Assembly (NCBI GenBank): GCA_030295235.1 | Contig: AP026146.1 | Span: forward strand, 620,001 to 684,000 | Length of the DNA stretch: 64,000 nt | Direction of reading: 5' to 3' | From: Fistulifera solaris | Lineage: Eukaryota > Bacillariophyta > Bacillariophyceae > Naviculales > Stauroneidaceae | Shown here: in pieces, positions 1 to 10,465 of the stretch | Numbering within the stretch: the stretch's first letter is position 1 | How the letters are laid out: each line of letters opens with the position of its first letter | Notes under the pieces: generated by a model | Seen by the model: the letters and a program-made list of their open reading frames with translations, nothing else | The model's database searches: none | Told to the model about the DNA's origin: nothing | Translations under genes and position numbers: made by a program

Positions 1-192
1 TAATAAATCGAGTACGAAAACGACACTGCTTTGTTCCCTCATCGAAATGCCTGGGTATGCGACAAATGATGCCGTACTACTTTTGGTGAAAGCCATGATT
101 ACGATGGGAAAAGAAATCCTGCGCGAAAGGCATACTCAGTATCACATGACGGTTAGCATGAGAGACATCGGAATACTTTATTACATTTTGAG
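1..192. other. left-edge noncoding sequence
   Basis: This stretch lies downstream of the stop codon of the BAF60-like gene. I see no convincing coding region in it; it probably holds that gene's 3' UTR. Confidence 0.4.
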
Positions 193-1844
193 TTATTCTT
201 CCATGGCGTCCTCGGCTAAGTTTTCGCACTCGTCCACCAATTGCCTCGAAGTAAGAGCGTTCCTGTATTGTCCAGGAAGCAATTCCAACAAAAGATAAGA
301 TAGATGCGCCTCGATTTGTGCAGCACGTCGTGCTTCCGAATTAGGAGGAGCTCCACGAGCCAACGCTTGCCACACCTCAGGAACAGCAAGGTTGTCACTC
401 GTGACGGCCGCTTCGATCATCTGTCGAAGCTCGTTATCTTCTACAGCGTTACTCCGTAGCCCGCGACGAGCAGCCAGTAGATACCGAGCTTTTGTCCGAC
501 TACTGGTGTATTCCAGCTCTCGTCGTTTTATGCGTCGCAATAGCTCACGCAGGCGATACCCGAGCAAAGATGGCACGGCGCACTCCATATCAAATTGCCA
601 AGGTAGCATTTCCTCTCCATCCCCCATTTTCTTTAGCAGGATATAAGTAATCTTAAGAGGATAAGGCTTGGTGACTTTGACAATGACTTGCTTTTGCAAT
701 AAGGTCGTTTGCAGCTGTGAAAAGGAAAGCGCTCCAAACCCAGTACCTCTTGCAGTACACTGTCCGCAACAACTATGGACTTGTTGTCCGGGTCCATCAA
801 GTTCTTGTCGTTGATATAAACATAAAAAGCCATGATGATTTGTGACATGGTCAACGTAGGAGGAGGGAAATGAAGCTCATTGTCAAGAGGCGGCAGTGGA
901 TTGCCATCGGCCGTCCGATCCTCTCCTTTGCGTTTCTGCTGCTTGGGTGTAACAGGAGTACTATCTGTGCCACTCGTCGCGCCATCTTTCTCAATTGCCT
1001 CCTCATCCACGTCTTGCTCTGGAGTACCATGATGTGGAAACATATGGTTCACCAATAGCGGATGCCGAATGGTGTACCGATCGTTCATGTTGTATCCTTC
1101 CGTGGAGACAATATCCGCATGACTTGAAGGATGCATTTGAATTTGCGCCACGACGGAATGAATCTCCAAATCTGTATCGGGAGGAGTGGGTGGACGATAC
1201 TTGACACACCACGCATGGGAATCATCCGACATGTCTCGTGTCCAGCGCATTTCTTGTTTCTCGGAAAGAAAACAAGTTCGCAAATCGATTTGCGATGGAT
1301 CCGTTAATTTGGGTGTCGTATCTCCTCCAGTCGAGCGTCTAGATGATGTCTTCTTCTTGGGCTGTTGTATAGCGGCCGTGACTGGATTCTTGGGTCGGAA
1401 GACGGTTTGCAACTCAACCACTAGCGATTCCATGAAATGAGTAAACATGTACGCTGGTATAGGCTGATCTTCTTCTTTCTCTCCTCCTTTTGAACGATCG
1501 AGGTCATCTTTCGGAATTCCTCCGTACCCCGTCTCTTGGTCGAATTGAGAGGCACTCTTGTGATCTAAATGCCCAATCAATAAAACTCCCTCCAACTGCA
1601 ATTTAAAATGCTCCGGAATGCCTTGCAAGTAATCCGCTTTCGCATACTGATGCGAAATCCACAACCGCAAATGAGACTGTCGGGTAGGACTCGTTTTCTC
1701 TAACAGATTTGAAATACGGCGTCGTGTTTTGACGGCTCTTGCTTCAATACGACTTTCTAAGTCATCCATTCGTTTCATTTGCGCGGTGAAGGCGGTCCAG
1801 ACTTCCGAAATCGGTGAATCATTCATAGCGATTGCGTCCCTCAT
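193..1844 (-). CDS. SWI/SNF complex BAF60/SWP73 (SMARCD) subunit, SWIB domain
   Basis: The product is the SWP73/BAF60 accessory subunit of SWI/SNF-type nucleosome remodelling complexes, acting in the nucleus. The N-terminal region (WTAFTAQMKRMDDLESRI, then HLRLWISHQY and LEGVLLIGHL) matches the conserved pre-SWIB region. The SWIB domain follows at about residues 330-400 (AFYVYINDKNLMDPDNKSI). A low-complexity TPKQQKRKGE segment lies between them. The frame breaks near position 730, inside the SWIB domain. One missing base restores a continuous match into FSQLQTTLLQKQVIV and a normal C-terminal region ending AEDAMEE, giving about 550 aa. The break is probably a sequence error. It starts 374 bp from the divergent PhyH-like gene. 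Confidence 0.85.
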
Positions 1845-2218
1845 CTTCTTTTCTGGCTCTTGAATCTTTCTAGTTGATATTCAAGTGTTTCCAAGGATGT
1901 TATCGGATTCCAAACACACTTTAAACCAGTAACAATGTTTCTAACAATTAATACCTAGGAGAAAATAAATATACCGCTTTTATTAGTGCTGCTGCAGCTG
2001 CAACGGTGGCTATTATTACCGCGTATTTCCCATGCGACAAAAAAGCGACAAATCACATTCCCAGCCATAGTACGTAGCTGGTTTTACATCGTTATCTACA
2101 AACCGTGGAAAATGTCAAAAGAGAATATGAAAAATCCGTCAGTTTGTGAGCCGCACCTAAAACCACAAAACATGACACCTCCGCTTTCAAACTTTCAACA
2201 TATGTAATAAACAAGCAA
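1845..2218. promoter_or_regulatory. divergent intergenic region, probable shared promoter
   Basis: It lies between the start codons of the BAF60-like (-) and PhyH-like (+) genes, so it should hold both promoters. It is AT-rich, with a short CTG/CAG-rich stretch near 1987-2003. I recognise no specific element. Confidence 0.4.
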
Positions 2219-3443
2219 ATGCAAACCAAGAAGATGTTTTATGCAGCTATATCTCTCTTCATCCATTTTTGTATACTTTGCGGTTATGGGGTTCCTGGAT
2301 TTCTTCTGCCGACTTATTTGCTTCAGAGATCATCACGGATTTCTTACTCATTATACGATGATCAAGAAACTGCCATTACCCAACGTGGAGCATATGAAGA
2401 GAGTATCATGAAACCATCCATACCATTACAACCCAATAAACCTAGAGGATCCGGTTCATCGGGTGGATTTGGTGGTCGTTCGAGCAAAGGATCCAAAACG
2501 TCAGCCCTCAAAGAACAAGCCAAAGCACACGCCCAAGTCTTACGTCAAGTCGGTGTGGTTCGTATAGATGACGTCTTGTCCAAAACATTGGCCGATGAAC
2601 TCCGGGAGTTTGTCTATATGCTACGTGATACAGCTAAAACGGAAGTAGCGGAACAGAAAGTAGAACGAAGGCATCGCTTTGCCGACGTTCTCTTGCGAAG
2701 GAATCGGTGTGATTTGACCATGCCTCTGACAGAATTGACGTACCGAGCATTACACGCCTTATTGTGCGAGAGTCCAGTGGGCGCCACTCTTCAAAAATTT
2801 ACTAGGGGATGATGCTGTCCTCTACGAATTTTCATGTTTAATCTCCGAACCGGGAAGTGATCGACAAGTCATTCATCCCGATACACCGATCTTTGGAGAC
2901 GACAATGAGATTCCGGTCTTGTATACATGTTTCGTATCCTTACAAGATATGACTCAAGACATGGGACCCACGTGGTGAGTGATAATATCACTTCATTATA
3001 AACCTCTCTGGTGTGATTGTCTCTCGTCTCGTATTGTTTCTCAACTTTCATCGTTGTTTTTTAGTTGGATGCCTGATACGCATACCAAAGAAGCGCACGA
3101 ATCTTTTCAGATCGAAATACCGAGCGATGGAAATACAGTTAGTCCAAAGGACCAATTGTTAAAGACCAAAGACTCCGTTTTGGGCGTTTTACCCAAGGGC
3201 TGTTGCGGGATTTTCGACTCGCGCCTTCTTCATGCAGGAACAGCCAACCGCAGTGACCAACCACGGGCTATCTTTTACGTCTCTTTCAAAAACCCAAAGC
3301 TAGGGTACCCGGGAAATCCAGCAAGTATTCGCCCTGATTTGAGTGGGAAGCTGAATTTGCGTCAATTGCAAAAAGAGCTCAAGTCTATCCATCAAGGCAA
3401 AGGGAGCATCGCATTAGATGCACTTGCTTCAAAGCAAGTATAG
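2219..3443 (+). CDS. phytanoyl-CoA dioxygenase-like Fe(II)/2-oxoglutarate oxygenase
   Basis: Predicted non-heme iron oxygenase of the PhyH type. The facial-triad elements are visible: the HxD motif in RQVIHPDTP and the distal His in LLHAGTANRSDQPR, whose following Arg would bind 2-oxoglutarate. The N-terminus is a hydrophobic signal sequence, then a Gly/Ser/Lys-rich linker. Two exons are joined by a 90-bp intron (2975-3064, GTGAGT...TTTTTTAG), giving MGPTCWMPDTH across the junction. An A5 run at 2793-2797 breaks the frame; one A fewer gives TLQNLLGDDAVLYEF and closes the gene in frame. The substrate is unknown. The signal sequence suggests ER or plastid routing, but no clear plastid motif is seen. 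Confidence 0.75.
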
Positions 3444-3601
3444 TAGAAAATATTTTATAGAACAATTTGAACATTTCTATTCTATTTGTATGATTTCAAA
3501 TTAGTAGCATGGGGTCGACCGTGTGGAAACGATCGGCGCAGTCGGGAAAACGAATTTCTTTGTCTTCGGCGACAACCCAAACTCGAATGGAGATTTTGCG
3601 A

Positions 3602-4960
3602 TTAAACGGGCTGCAGGCTTATCAATCCAACCAAGCGTTCCTCCGTGATCATGAGCTGTCGAAGTCTAGCATAGTCCCCCAGAATAAGTGCTCCGATGAT
3701 AGTTGCCCACGACATCACCATCAACGACAGCAGAATAATCAAGGCCGCATTTTGAGACACATTCATCTTCTTGCTAACGGCATTGGTAGTTCGTTGGGCA
3801 TACGGAGCCAGAGCAATAGCTCCGAACACCTTGGGGATTTTTATAAATTGAGCGGCCACGTATAGGGACGCAAAGACACGGGCAAACTTGCGCACCAAGA
3901 TCATGGTGAGTGACGAGGAGGTGACCAGTGGATCAACGGGGGCTATTCGCTGCCACTGCCAAGCCATGCCGGTTGTGTAAAATAAAAGATTGAACAAGCA
4001 GTAGGACAGAACGCCAGCGCGACCTTTCCGTTTCAGCATTGAGTATTGACGTTTTGCGATTCGTCGAAATCTTCGAAATGAAAACGACTCGAGCGGCATG
4101 CTGTTCGGAAAGAACAGTAACTCATCTTTTCGTTGGATGGGTCTAACTGATTGATCCTTGAGCTGTTGTTCGATCTTGGCAAGGACTTCATCTCGAGGCC
4201 GTGTGGACCGTATTTCGGGGGCAACAACTCTTTGCGCTTCGTCAACTGCAATGGCAGCCTCCAGCTGACTCCTCCTTTCACGCCGGCGCAGATTCCATGC
4301 ATTTTTCCACCATGCTTGTTGTTGCCTCTTTGGTCGCAGTTCTCGCTTCAGCTGCAAGGAAAGGCCGCGAGGAAAGCAAACCGCGCTCCAGCCTGACCTT
4401 TCAAAGATGTCAATATATTCCTTTGTTTGTTCCCCCGTAATCGGTCTCAACAAGACTATTGTAACGTCTTTGGGTAGCCTATGTAAGGCAGCCAGCGATA
4501 ATACTTCCACCATGGCTTGTAAGCTTTCGTTATTGCCCGCGTCTTCCAAGTCTATTGTCAAATTGCCGATACACAAAGGGACCTCTTTAATGTCGTACTC
4601 TTCATCAATCGTCAAGCGAAGATCATCTACGGTGTACAGGGGAAGATAGTTCTCCTTCTTTTGATAGACATATGTTTCTACAACTGCATGAAATAGCGTC
4701 CTTGTTCGAAAGGGTAAGTTACGTCCCCGTTGAGGCAAAAAGTCGAGCAAAGAGAAATGTTTCGTTTCTTCCACAATATTCAAAAAGTCGGAACTCTCCA
4801 TGGCCCTGAAAGGAAGGAAGGTAGAAGTTCGACGTCCGTTTCCACCGTGTAACATCAAATGCGAAGTCAGGCGTGAACCTCGTTGAGACACCAAGGCAAT
4901 TGCGAGTGTTGAAAAACAATGAAGCCAACCAACGGCTTTTAGCATCTTGGAGAATCGCAT
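3602..4960 (-). CDS. conserved multi-pass membrane protein, probably plastid
   Basis: The gene is an intact 452-aa ORF. A hydrophobic N-terminus (WLHCFSTLAIALV) is followed by a soluble region of about 270 residues rich in Arg/Lys/Gln. The C-terminal third has several membrane segments: GVLSYCLFNLLFYTTGMAW, a stretch around FASLYVAAQFIKIPKVFGAIALAP, and ALIILLSLMVMSWATIIGALIL. The pattern KxGRAGVLxYxLFN...KVFGAIALAP recalls plastid and cyanobacterial DUF1279/FAM210-like membrane proteins, but I cannot confirm membership by eye. Function unknown. It converges with the PhyH-like gene (158 bp between stops) and diverges from the sugar kinase. Confidence 0.7.
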   Translation of the reverse strand: MRFSKMLKAVGWLHCFSTLAIALVSQRGSRLTSHLMLHGGNGRRTSTFLPFRAMESSDFLNIVEETKHFSLLDFLPQRGRNLPFRTRTLFHAVVETYVYQKKENYLPLYTVDDLRLTIDEEYDIKEVPLCIGNLTIDLEDAGNNESLQAMVEVLSLAALHRLPKDVTIVLLRPITGEQTKEYIDIFERSGWSAVCFPRGLSLQLKRELRPKRQQQAWWKNAWNLRRRERRSQLEAAIAVDEAQRVVAPEIRSTRPRDEVLAKIEQQLKDQSVRPIQRKDELLFFPNSMPLESFSFRRFRRIAKRQYSMLKRKGRAGVLSYCLFNLLFYTTGMAWQWQRIAPVDPLVTSSSLTMILVRKFARVFASLYVAAQFIKIPKVFGAIALAPYAQRTTNAVSKKMNVSQNAALIILLSLMVMSWATIIGALILGDYARLRQLMITEERLVGLISLQPV

Positions 4961-5481
4961 GGGAGATCGCAGGATGTCGTTCTTCAGCTTTTACACGGCA
5001 AGGAGAAGGAGAATGGATTCAAAAGCTCCGTGAGGAAAGCGTATGGCACGGCGGAATCACTTTCTTTTGTAAATTACTTGCGATGTGTCCATATGCGAAT
5101 GCAGCGAGACGTGAAGAAATGAAACGATGTTGTTTCTTGCTGACTTTTTTCTTGGTGAGACTTCGTCGGGGAGCTGATGCTGATGCTGATGCTTTCTTCT
5201 TTCCTACATTCTTCACCACACTGCAACGTTGGCACTATCGTAAAGACAGATCACCAATCACATTCATTGTGTTCTTCTTGCTCACCTCATTCGCGCAGCT
5301 TGCACGCGGCTATCAGAACCTCGGCTCAAGTACAGACCGTGTCAAGGTGCACGAAAATCAGAAAACGGCAACAACTTCAACTCTTTCCATTTTCGAAAAA
5401 GGATGATTTTGTTGTAAATCCAGGACATGTTCGACTACAGATCTTGTTCGTCACAAAACATCTCTTAATATATACATCTCT
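4961..5481. promoter_or_regulatory. divergent intergenic region with GATGCT microsatellite
   Basis: It separates the membrane protein (-) from the sugar kinase (+). It contains a short (TGATGC)n run at about 5172-5191. A + strand open frame covers part of it without recognisable similarity; an upstream exon of the kinase cannot be excluded. Confidence 0.4.
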
Positions 5482-6693
5482 ATGAAGCTTACTCCTTGGA
5501 TGACCATGACAACAGGATCCACAATAATCGTTGGCCTCAATAGTGCTCTTCAAAAGAGATTCATTCTTCCTCCCGATGGTCAGTTAGTGCCCGGAAATGT
5601 ACACAGAGCCCGTTCCGTGCAGCTCGGCGTAGGAGGAAAAGGACAAGATGTGGCGATCACTTTGACGTGTTTACAGTATAGTGGAAGCGTAAAATTGGCG
5701 CAGTTTGTGGGAAGTGGTGCCGAAGGAGACGCGGTGTACCGAATGATGGTCGATCTCATGGGAGAAGATTCGATGCAACTGACGGTACGCCCCGCCGGAA
5801 GCATGCGGACGTGTACGAGTATTGTAGCTGCGAATAGCACAACGGAATTGGTAGAACCAAGTGACTTGATAGAGGAGTCGGAAGTGGCGGAATTGTTGTC
5901 AAAGCTGTCGGCCGAAAAGGCCTCGGCGCTTTGTTTCTCGGGAAGTATGCCGCCCGGATGCCCGACTGATACGTACGCCAACATATATAATATTGTAGCG
6001 GGTGACCATACCATCTGTTTGATCGATACTGTCGTGGGCTTACCTGAACTTTTGCGAGCCATCTCGTTGAAACAAAGACACGGACAAACCATGCTGAAAA
6101 TTAACGCCTCCGAACTTTGTCGACTGGCCGGTGTGGAAACCACAGGAGCCGAGACGAACGGAATATCTTCGCCGGAAATAATGACTGCTATCAAAACATT
6201 TCTTTGTCAGCACAAACCTTATGCACAACAGGCGCTGAGTGCCATTGCTATCACCGACGGAGCACACCCAGCATATCTAGCTACAATGCCCGTCGCCGCC
6301 GAAAATGAATTTCGAATATTCCAGATACCGGTTACCAACTTACTGACCGAGAAGAGGCCATTGCCGTGGGAAACCTGGAGCAGAGGAAGCTCGACGACAT
6401 TGTATCCAATTGGAGCTGGGGACGCTGTTGCAGCCGGAACACTAGCGGCTTGGAAATATTTGAGCAGTGATGAACGGCATCCTTCGTCTCTTCCACATGA
6501 ATTAAGCGCTGTTCTCAAGGATGATAGAGTCCCTTCCACACGCGCACTGTTGTCGGCGTTTTCTTTCGGGTTAGCGTGTGGAACAGCCAGCTGCCTCCAA
6601 GAACAAAATTCAGTGCTGAAGCCTCAGGATGTGTTACATTTCTTCAACCGGGGAGGTCGTCCCGCATTCCTGGCATGTGATGTAATATGCTAG
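5482..6693 (+). CDS. PfkB-family carbohydrate kinase (1-phosphofructokinase/tagatose-6-phosphate kinase-like)
   Basis: The protein is an intact 403-aa ribokinase-fold sugar kinase that transfers phosphate from ATP to a sugar or sugar phosphate. The first PfkB signature region contains GVGGKGQDVA (about residues 49-58). The second holds the anion hole and catalytic Asp in PIGAGDAVAAG (Asp about residue 314). LNSALQKRFILP resembles the hexose-phosphate kinase branch (FruK/LacC), so a phosphorylated hexose is a reasonable guess. No clear targeting peptide is seen; the start may be the first Met or the one at residue 7 or 9. No introns or breaks. Confidence 0.85.
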   Translation: MKLTPWMTMTTGSTIIVGLNSALQKRFILPPDGQLVPGNVHRARSVQLGVGGKGQDVAITLTCLQYSGSVKLAQFVGSGAEGDAVYRMMVDLMGEDSMQLTVRPAGSMRTCTSIVAANSTTELVEPSDLIEESEVAELLSKLSAEKASALCFSGSMPPGCPTDTYANIYNIVAGDHTICLIDTVVGLPELLRAISLKQRHGQTMLKINASELCRLAGVETTGAETNGISSPEIMTAIKTFLCQHKPYAQQALSAIAITDGAHPAYLATMPVAAENEFRIFQIPVTNLLTEKRPLPWETWSRGSSTTLYPIGAGDAVAAGTLAAWKYLSSDERHPSSLPHELSAVLKDDRVPSTRALLSAFSFGLACGTASCLQEQNSVLKPQDVLHFFNRGGRPAFLACDVIC

Positions 6694-7331
6694 TGGTTAT
6701 TTTGTATTTTTACAATGTTTTAGCTATTACTCGGAGTACTCTCTAGTTCTTTGCGACATCAGCTTAGTCTGGCGTCGAGAATATCGATTATCATGCGACT
6801 TCCCGATGACTGATTCCCTAATCGTCTGGTTCACTCTACTGAAGCCAAAAGAAATGTTGTTACTAGCTACTAAAACGGAACACGTACGTCCGTCGTGTTA
6901 TTCGCCAGAATCGGAATCGGAACTCCGCCGACGAAAGAATAATTCTCGACTCTCCACTGGATGAAACTCCGTAATCTTACCGGTACTCCTATTTCACATC
7001 TGTTTTCACAGTATACCGCGTAAAGTGGTATCGCCTTTAAACTACCTAATGAGGAAACCTGATTTCTTGTTCTAAGAAATTTGGAGGTCGGTGTCAGCGG
7101 GGGGGTGTCGTGAAGTTCAAAAACGGGTGCAACCAAAATCATTTTCACGACACGGCGACGCAGGTCTGAGAACTAGTCGAGGAATTGGTTCATTCGTATC
7201 GGCGACGCGATACTCGTCCAAACAAACTGAATTCATATCCCGTTCCAGTACTGCGACAGACGTTCTGCCGCAATTGGTGGAACGGCAAGAGCCTGAGGCG
7301 CAAAAGACTTGTACAGAAAAAGCTTGAAAGA
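6694..7331. other. intergenic region upstream of START-like gene
   Basis: No recognised gene. A near-palindrome, TACTCGGAGTACT, lies at about 6728-6740. From 7185 a frame stays open in phase with the downstream ATG at 7332 and encodes a basic stretch, so the next gene may start there. Confidence 0.35.
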
Positions 7332-8632
7332 ATGAATTATTCTACGAATCAACACGAAGCAGAGCACGATGAGGACGATCTTCCTTTTGCTTTATCACAA
7401 GAGGAGCCACTGCCAATTTCTCAACAAAGTGCGCACACATCCGTTGCTTCGAATTCATGTTCATCGCCATCGTGCCACGCAATTTCTTTTGAAGCAACAA
7501 GTTCGGCGCTGCCGCAACTTGCTTCCTCTATTCTCAGCAATCCAACCGACGGAGAAAGTCAGCATTCTTCTCCGGCACAAAGTGAATTGTATACATCCGC
7601 GTCACTTTCTCATGCCGATTCTCGCTGTTTAGACGCTGCAGCGTCTCTTCTTTTCCCAATTCATCATTCAACATGTCGAGTTTACCTTTCTCGCATCTGA
7701 GTCGGACTATTGCTGATTCAACATCGTTGTGCAGCACATCAGACACCGACTTTTCTCAACTTTTGAAACGAGCCGATGCATCAGTGAAGTCACCACGCTC
7801 TGTGATACGGACTATGCCGGCATTACCCGAGGACACGTCTTCTTACAGTCCGACCGCATCCGCCATCAGCAGTCCGCCAACGTTGCCTCGTACTCCTTTA
7901 TTCTCGTCACCCAACAGGATACAACCACAGACAACGATAGTGGAAGGAATGGCTTCTACCATACACACGGATCAACGCTTGGCATCACTCGCCGGAGCTA
8001 CTGCGAGACGCACTGCGGCGAATTCGTTTGTGGTTGCCATTGAAATCATGTCGAATGAAAACAGTATCTTGGATATCATTGGGAATCCTACGATGTTATG
8101 CATGTGGTGTGATGCCGTGCCATCACTGATTGTGACAGAATGCAATGCATCTGCGCGGCGAGATCGACAGCACGATGCAGAATGGATGGAAGCTACGACT
8201 CCGAACGTGATTCCTCCCCCCAACTCGAGCTGCATGTATGCGCTATTTCGGACCATACAAAGTTCCTTGGGCTTTCCTTCGTTTGGTCGTATCACAATGC
8301 TGGTCGAACGACAGCGAAAGCAGGTGGCAGTTACGGTTGGTACATTCGATGGGGGTATTGACGTGTATCACAAATTGGAAGTGCAGCCGCTGTCGGGTGG
8401 GAAAGTGCGCGTAACCGATGACGTTCGATTGCAATTTAATGATGAAAGTGGCACTTGGAGCTCGTTGCAATTGTTCTTTTACCGGATTTAGGGGATCACA
8501 TGAATCAAGCCGTCAGTAGCATGGCTCGACTTCGTTTTTTTGGTGGAACGGGGCGAAAATCCAGCGCGTATCGGCTACACTCCACCAGTACTTCCTAATG
8601 ATGATGGTGATGATATGACACCACTCTTGTAG
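7332..8632 (+). CDS. conserved START/SRPBCC-like protein with Ser-rich N-terminus
   Basis: Unnamed protein of about 433 aa after correction. The N-terminal half is acidic, then Ser/Pro/Thr-rich and probably disordered. The C-terminal half (from NSFVVAIEIMSNENSILDII, through ITMLVERQRKQVAVTV, to VRVTDDVRLQF and LGDHMNQAVSSMARL) has the alternating pattern of a START-like lipid-binding fold. Three breaks occur: near the T4 run at 7651-7654, the T4 run at 8477-8480 and the T7 run at 8535-8541. With +1, +1 and -1 bases the gene closes exactly in frame at 8632. The fold call is inference from pattern; no ligand can be named. Confidence 0.5.
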
Positions 8633-9090
8633 AGAATAATGAATCATCCTAGGATATAGAAGTTGTAAATTGGTTATAAAAGGACGTGATCTTCTAGAGG
8701 ACCTGAGTTGGTGCAGGACCTTTGATGATTCAGGACTGAAATGCAGTCGTGAAGATAGTCAGCTTACATTCTTGCTCATACAAAACCGATTTAACCGTCG
8801 AAGATCGTATCGGTACTGATAATTACATATTCCGGCACAATTTACGGTATACAGCAGTCCTCAACGTTCTTTTCAAACCATTGTTCGACGCAAAAATGAC
8901 GACCGACAACGACAAAGATCATGATGATGAACAACAACGACAACGACAACAAGCCAAAAGCAAACCAGTAGTTCCTTTTGCTTCCAAAAGACTAGAACTT
9001 CGTTTATGGTTGATTCTTTTCTCTTTCAAAGCTTCTCAACGATAGGATTGCGCAATAGAACAGTCGTTACACAAGTATAAACAATCGATC
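8633..9090. promoter_or_regulatory. intergenic region upstream of EB1 gene
   Basis: No convincing gene. An open frame here is low-complexity (Asp/Gln/Arg) and looks fortuitous. The EB1 promoter should lie here. Confidence 0.35.
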
Positions 9091-10389
9091 ATGTCAAGAG
9101 CCACCGATGCCGCCGTCGGTGAGTTTGTGCGGTTATTGTGAATGCGCTTATAAATGAATGCCTTTGTCTATTTCTTCGCTTACTCACCTTCTCTTATCAC
9201 TACCTTGAATCACGTAGGCATGATGGACGCGGCTTATTTCATTGGACGTCGCGAATTGTTGGATTTTTTCAACACGTTACTCGAACTCAATTTAACCAAA
9301 ATTGAAGAGACAGCCACTGGTGCTGTTGCTTGTCAGATGACGGAAATGATTTTTCCGGGAAGTATTCCTATGGCTCGTGTCAATTGGGAAGCTCGTTCGG
9401 ATTACGAATTCGTTCAGAATTACAAATTGTTACAGAATGCTTTCAATAAGCATCATGTACAAAGGTACGTAGACGACAAGGAAAGGATGTGCTGAGGGTT
9501 CTCAAAAGGACCTTGTATCATTTAAACTAAACATCTCATGTCACTCTTCATTATCTGGCAAGATTCGTGGATGTCAATAAGCTAATACGCGCCAAATATC
9601 AAGACAATCTCGAGTTCTGTCAGTGGCTCAAAGCGTTTTACGATCAATCGGGTGTCTTTCGTGATGATTATGATCCCATGGCAGTCCGTGCGAAAGGAAA
9701 GGGTGGAAAAGCCTATAATGCCAAATTGAATACGAAACGAGGAATCAAAGCCAAGCCACGTCCGGCCGGGCATTTGGGGATCCCCAAAACCAATCCTGTT
9801 GTACCCAAACCGGAAGCAGCCTCGAAACCTGTCATGACAACACGACCCCATCGTCCCATTCGCCCCCGCTTGAGTGAAGAGAGTGACGATTCCCTTTTGA
9901 TAGACACTAAAGAATCGATCGGCGGACCCGCGAACGATGCACTCGCGAAAGAAAACGAGCGATTGACTGAAGAAAAGAATGCCCTCGTAGAAGAAAATGA
10001 AACGTTGAGCAGTCAAGTGGCCGAATTGACCTTGACCGTCACAACCTTGGAAGAAGCCGTCCTCGAGACCGAACAAGAACGTCAGTTCTACTTTGACAAA
10101 TTGAGGAACGTCGAAGTGTTGTTGCAAGTGTATCAAGAAAGTAGCACCAGTCATGATGTCGAAACGAGTGCTTTGATGGACAAAATCTTTAAAATATTGT
10201 ATGCGGTACGTGATATTAGTGTTTGTTCTGGCGAAAGTGTTTCGAAGTATCTTGGTTATGATTCACAACTTATTTTCTGCAATTCGTTTACCTGGATAAC
10301 AGACAGCAGAAGACAATTACACTGTCAATGATGACGGAGAAGTAGTTGTTGCGAGCCTGGATCATTCCAATGAGGATGAAAGCGTTTAA
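9091..10389 (+). CDS. microtubule plus-end protein EB1 (MAPRE family)
   Basis: End-binding protein that tracks growing microtubule ends and recruits partners. Four exons (9091-9118, 9218-9464, 9563-10205, 10303-10389) are joined by introns of 99, 98 and 97 bp, all GT-AG, giving 334 aa with exact phase at each junction. The calponin-homology domain is at about residues 13-115 (RRELLDFFNTLL, VNWEARSDYEFVQNYKLLQ, RFVDVNKLIRAKYQDNLEF). A basic Pro-rich linker follows, then a Glu-rich coiled coil and the EBH segment (FYFDKLRNVEVLLQ, KIFKILYATAED) with an acidic tail. No breaks were seen. Confidence 0.93.
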
Positions 10390-10465
10390 TAGAGTATTTT
10401 GCATTGTCCTCTGTGCTGTTGATTCGTCGCTTAAATATCTTTAGTAGTTTGCTTAGGAATACTTA

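Noticed and set aside
698-745. A very short intron explaining the SWIB-domain break
   Set aside because: GT...AG candidates there would be about 32-46 nt and would remove conserved SWIB residues. A single missing base keeps the full domain.
8749-9045. A 98-aa gene before EB1
   Set aside because: Low-complexity Asp/Gln/Arg content, no signal or domain, and it lies where the EB1 leader and promoter should be.
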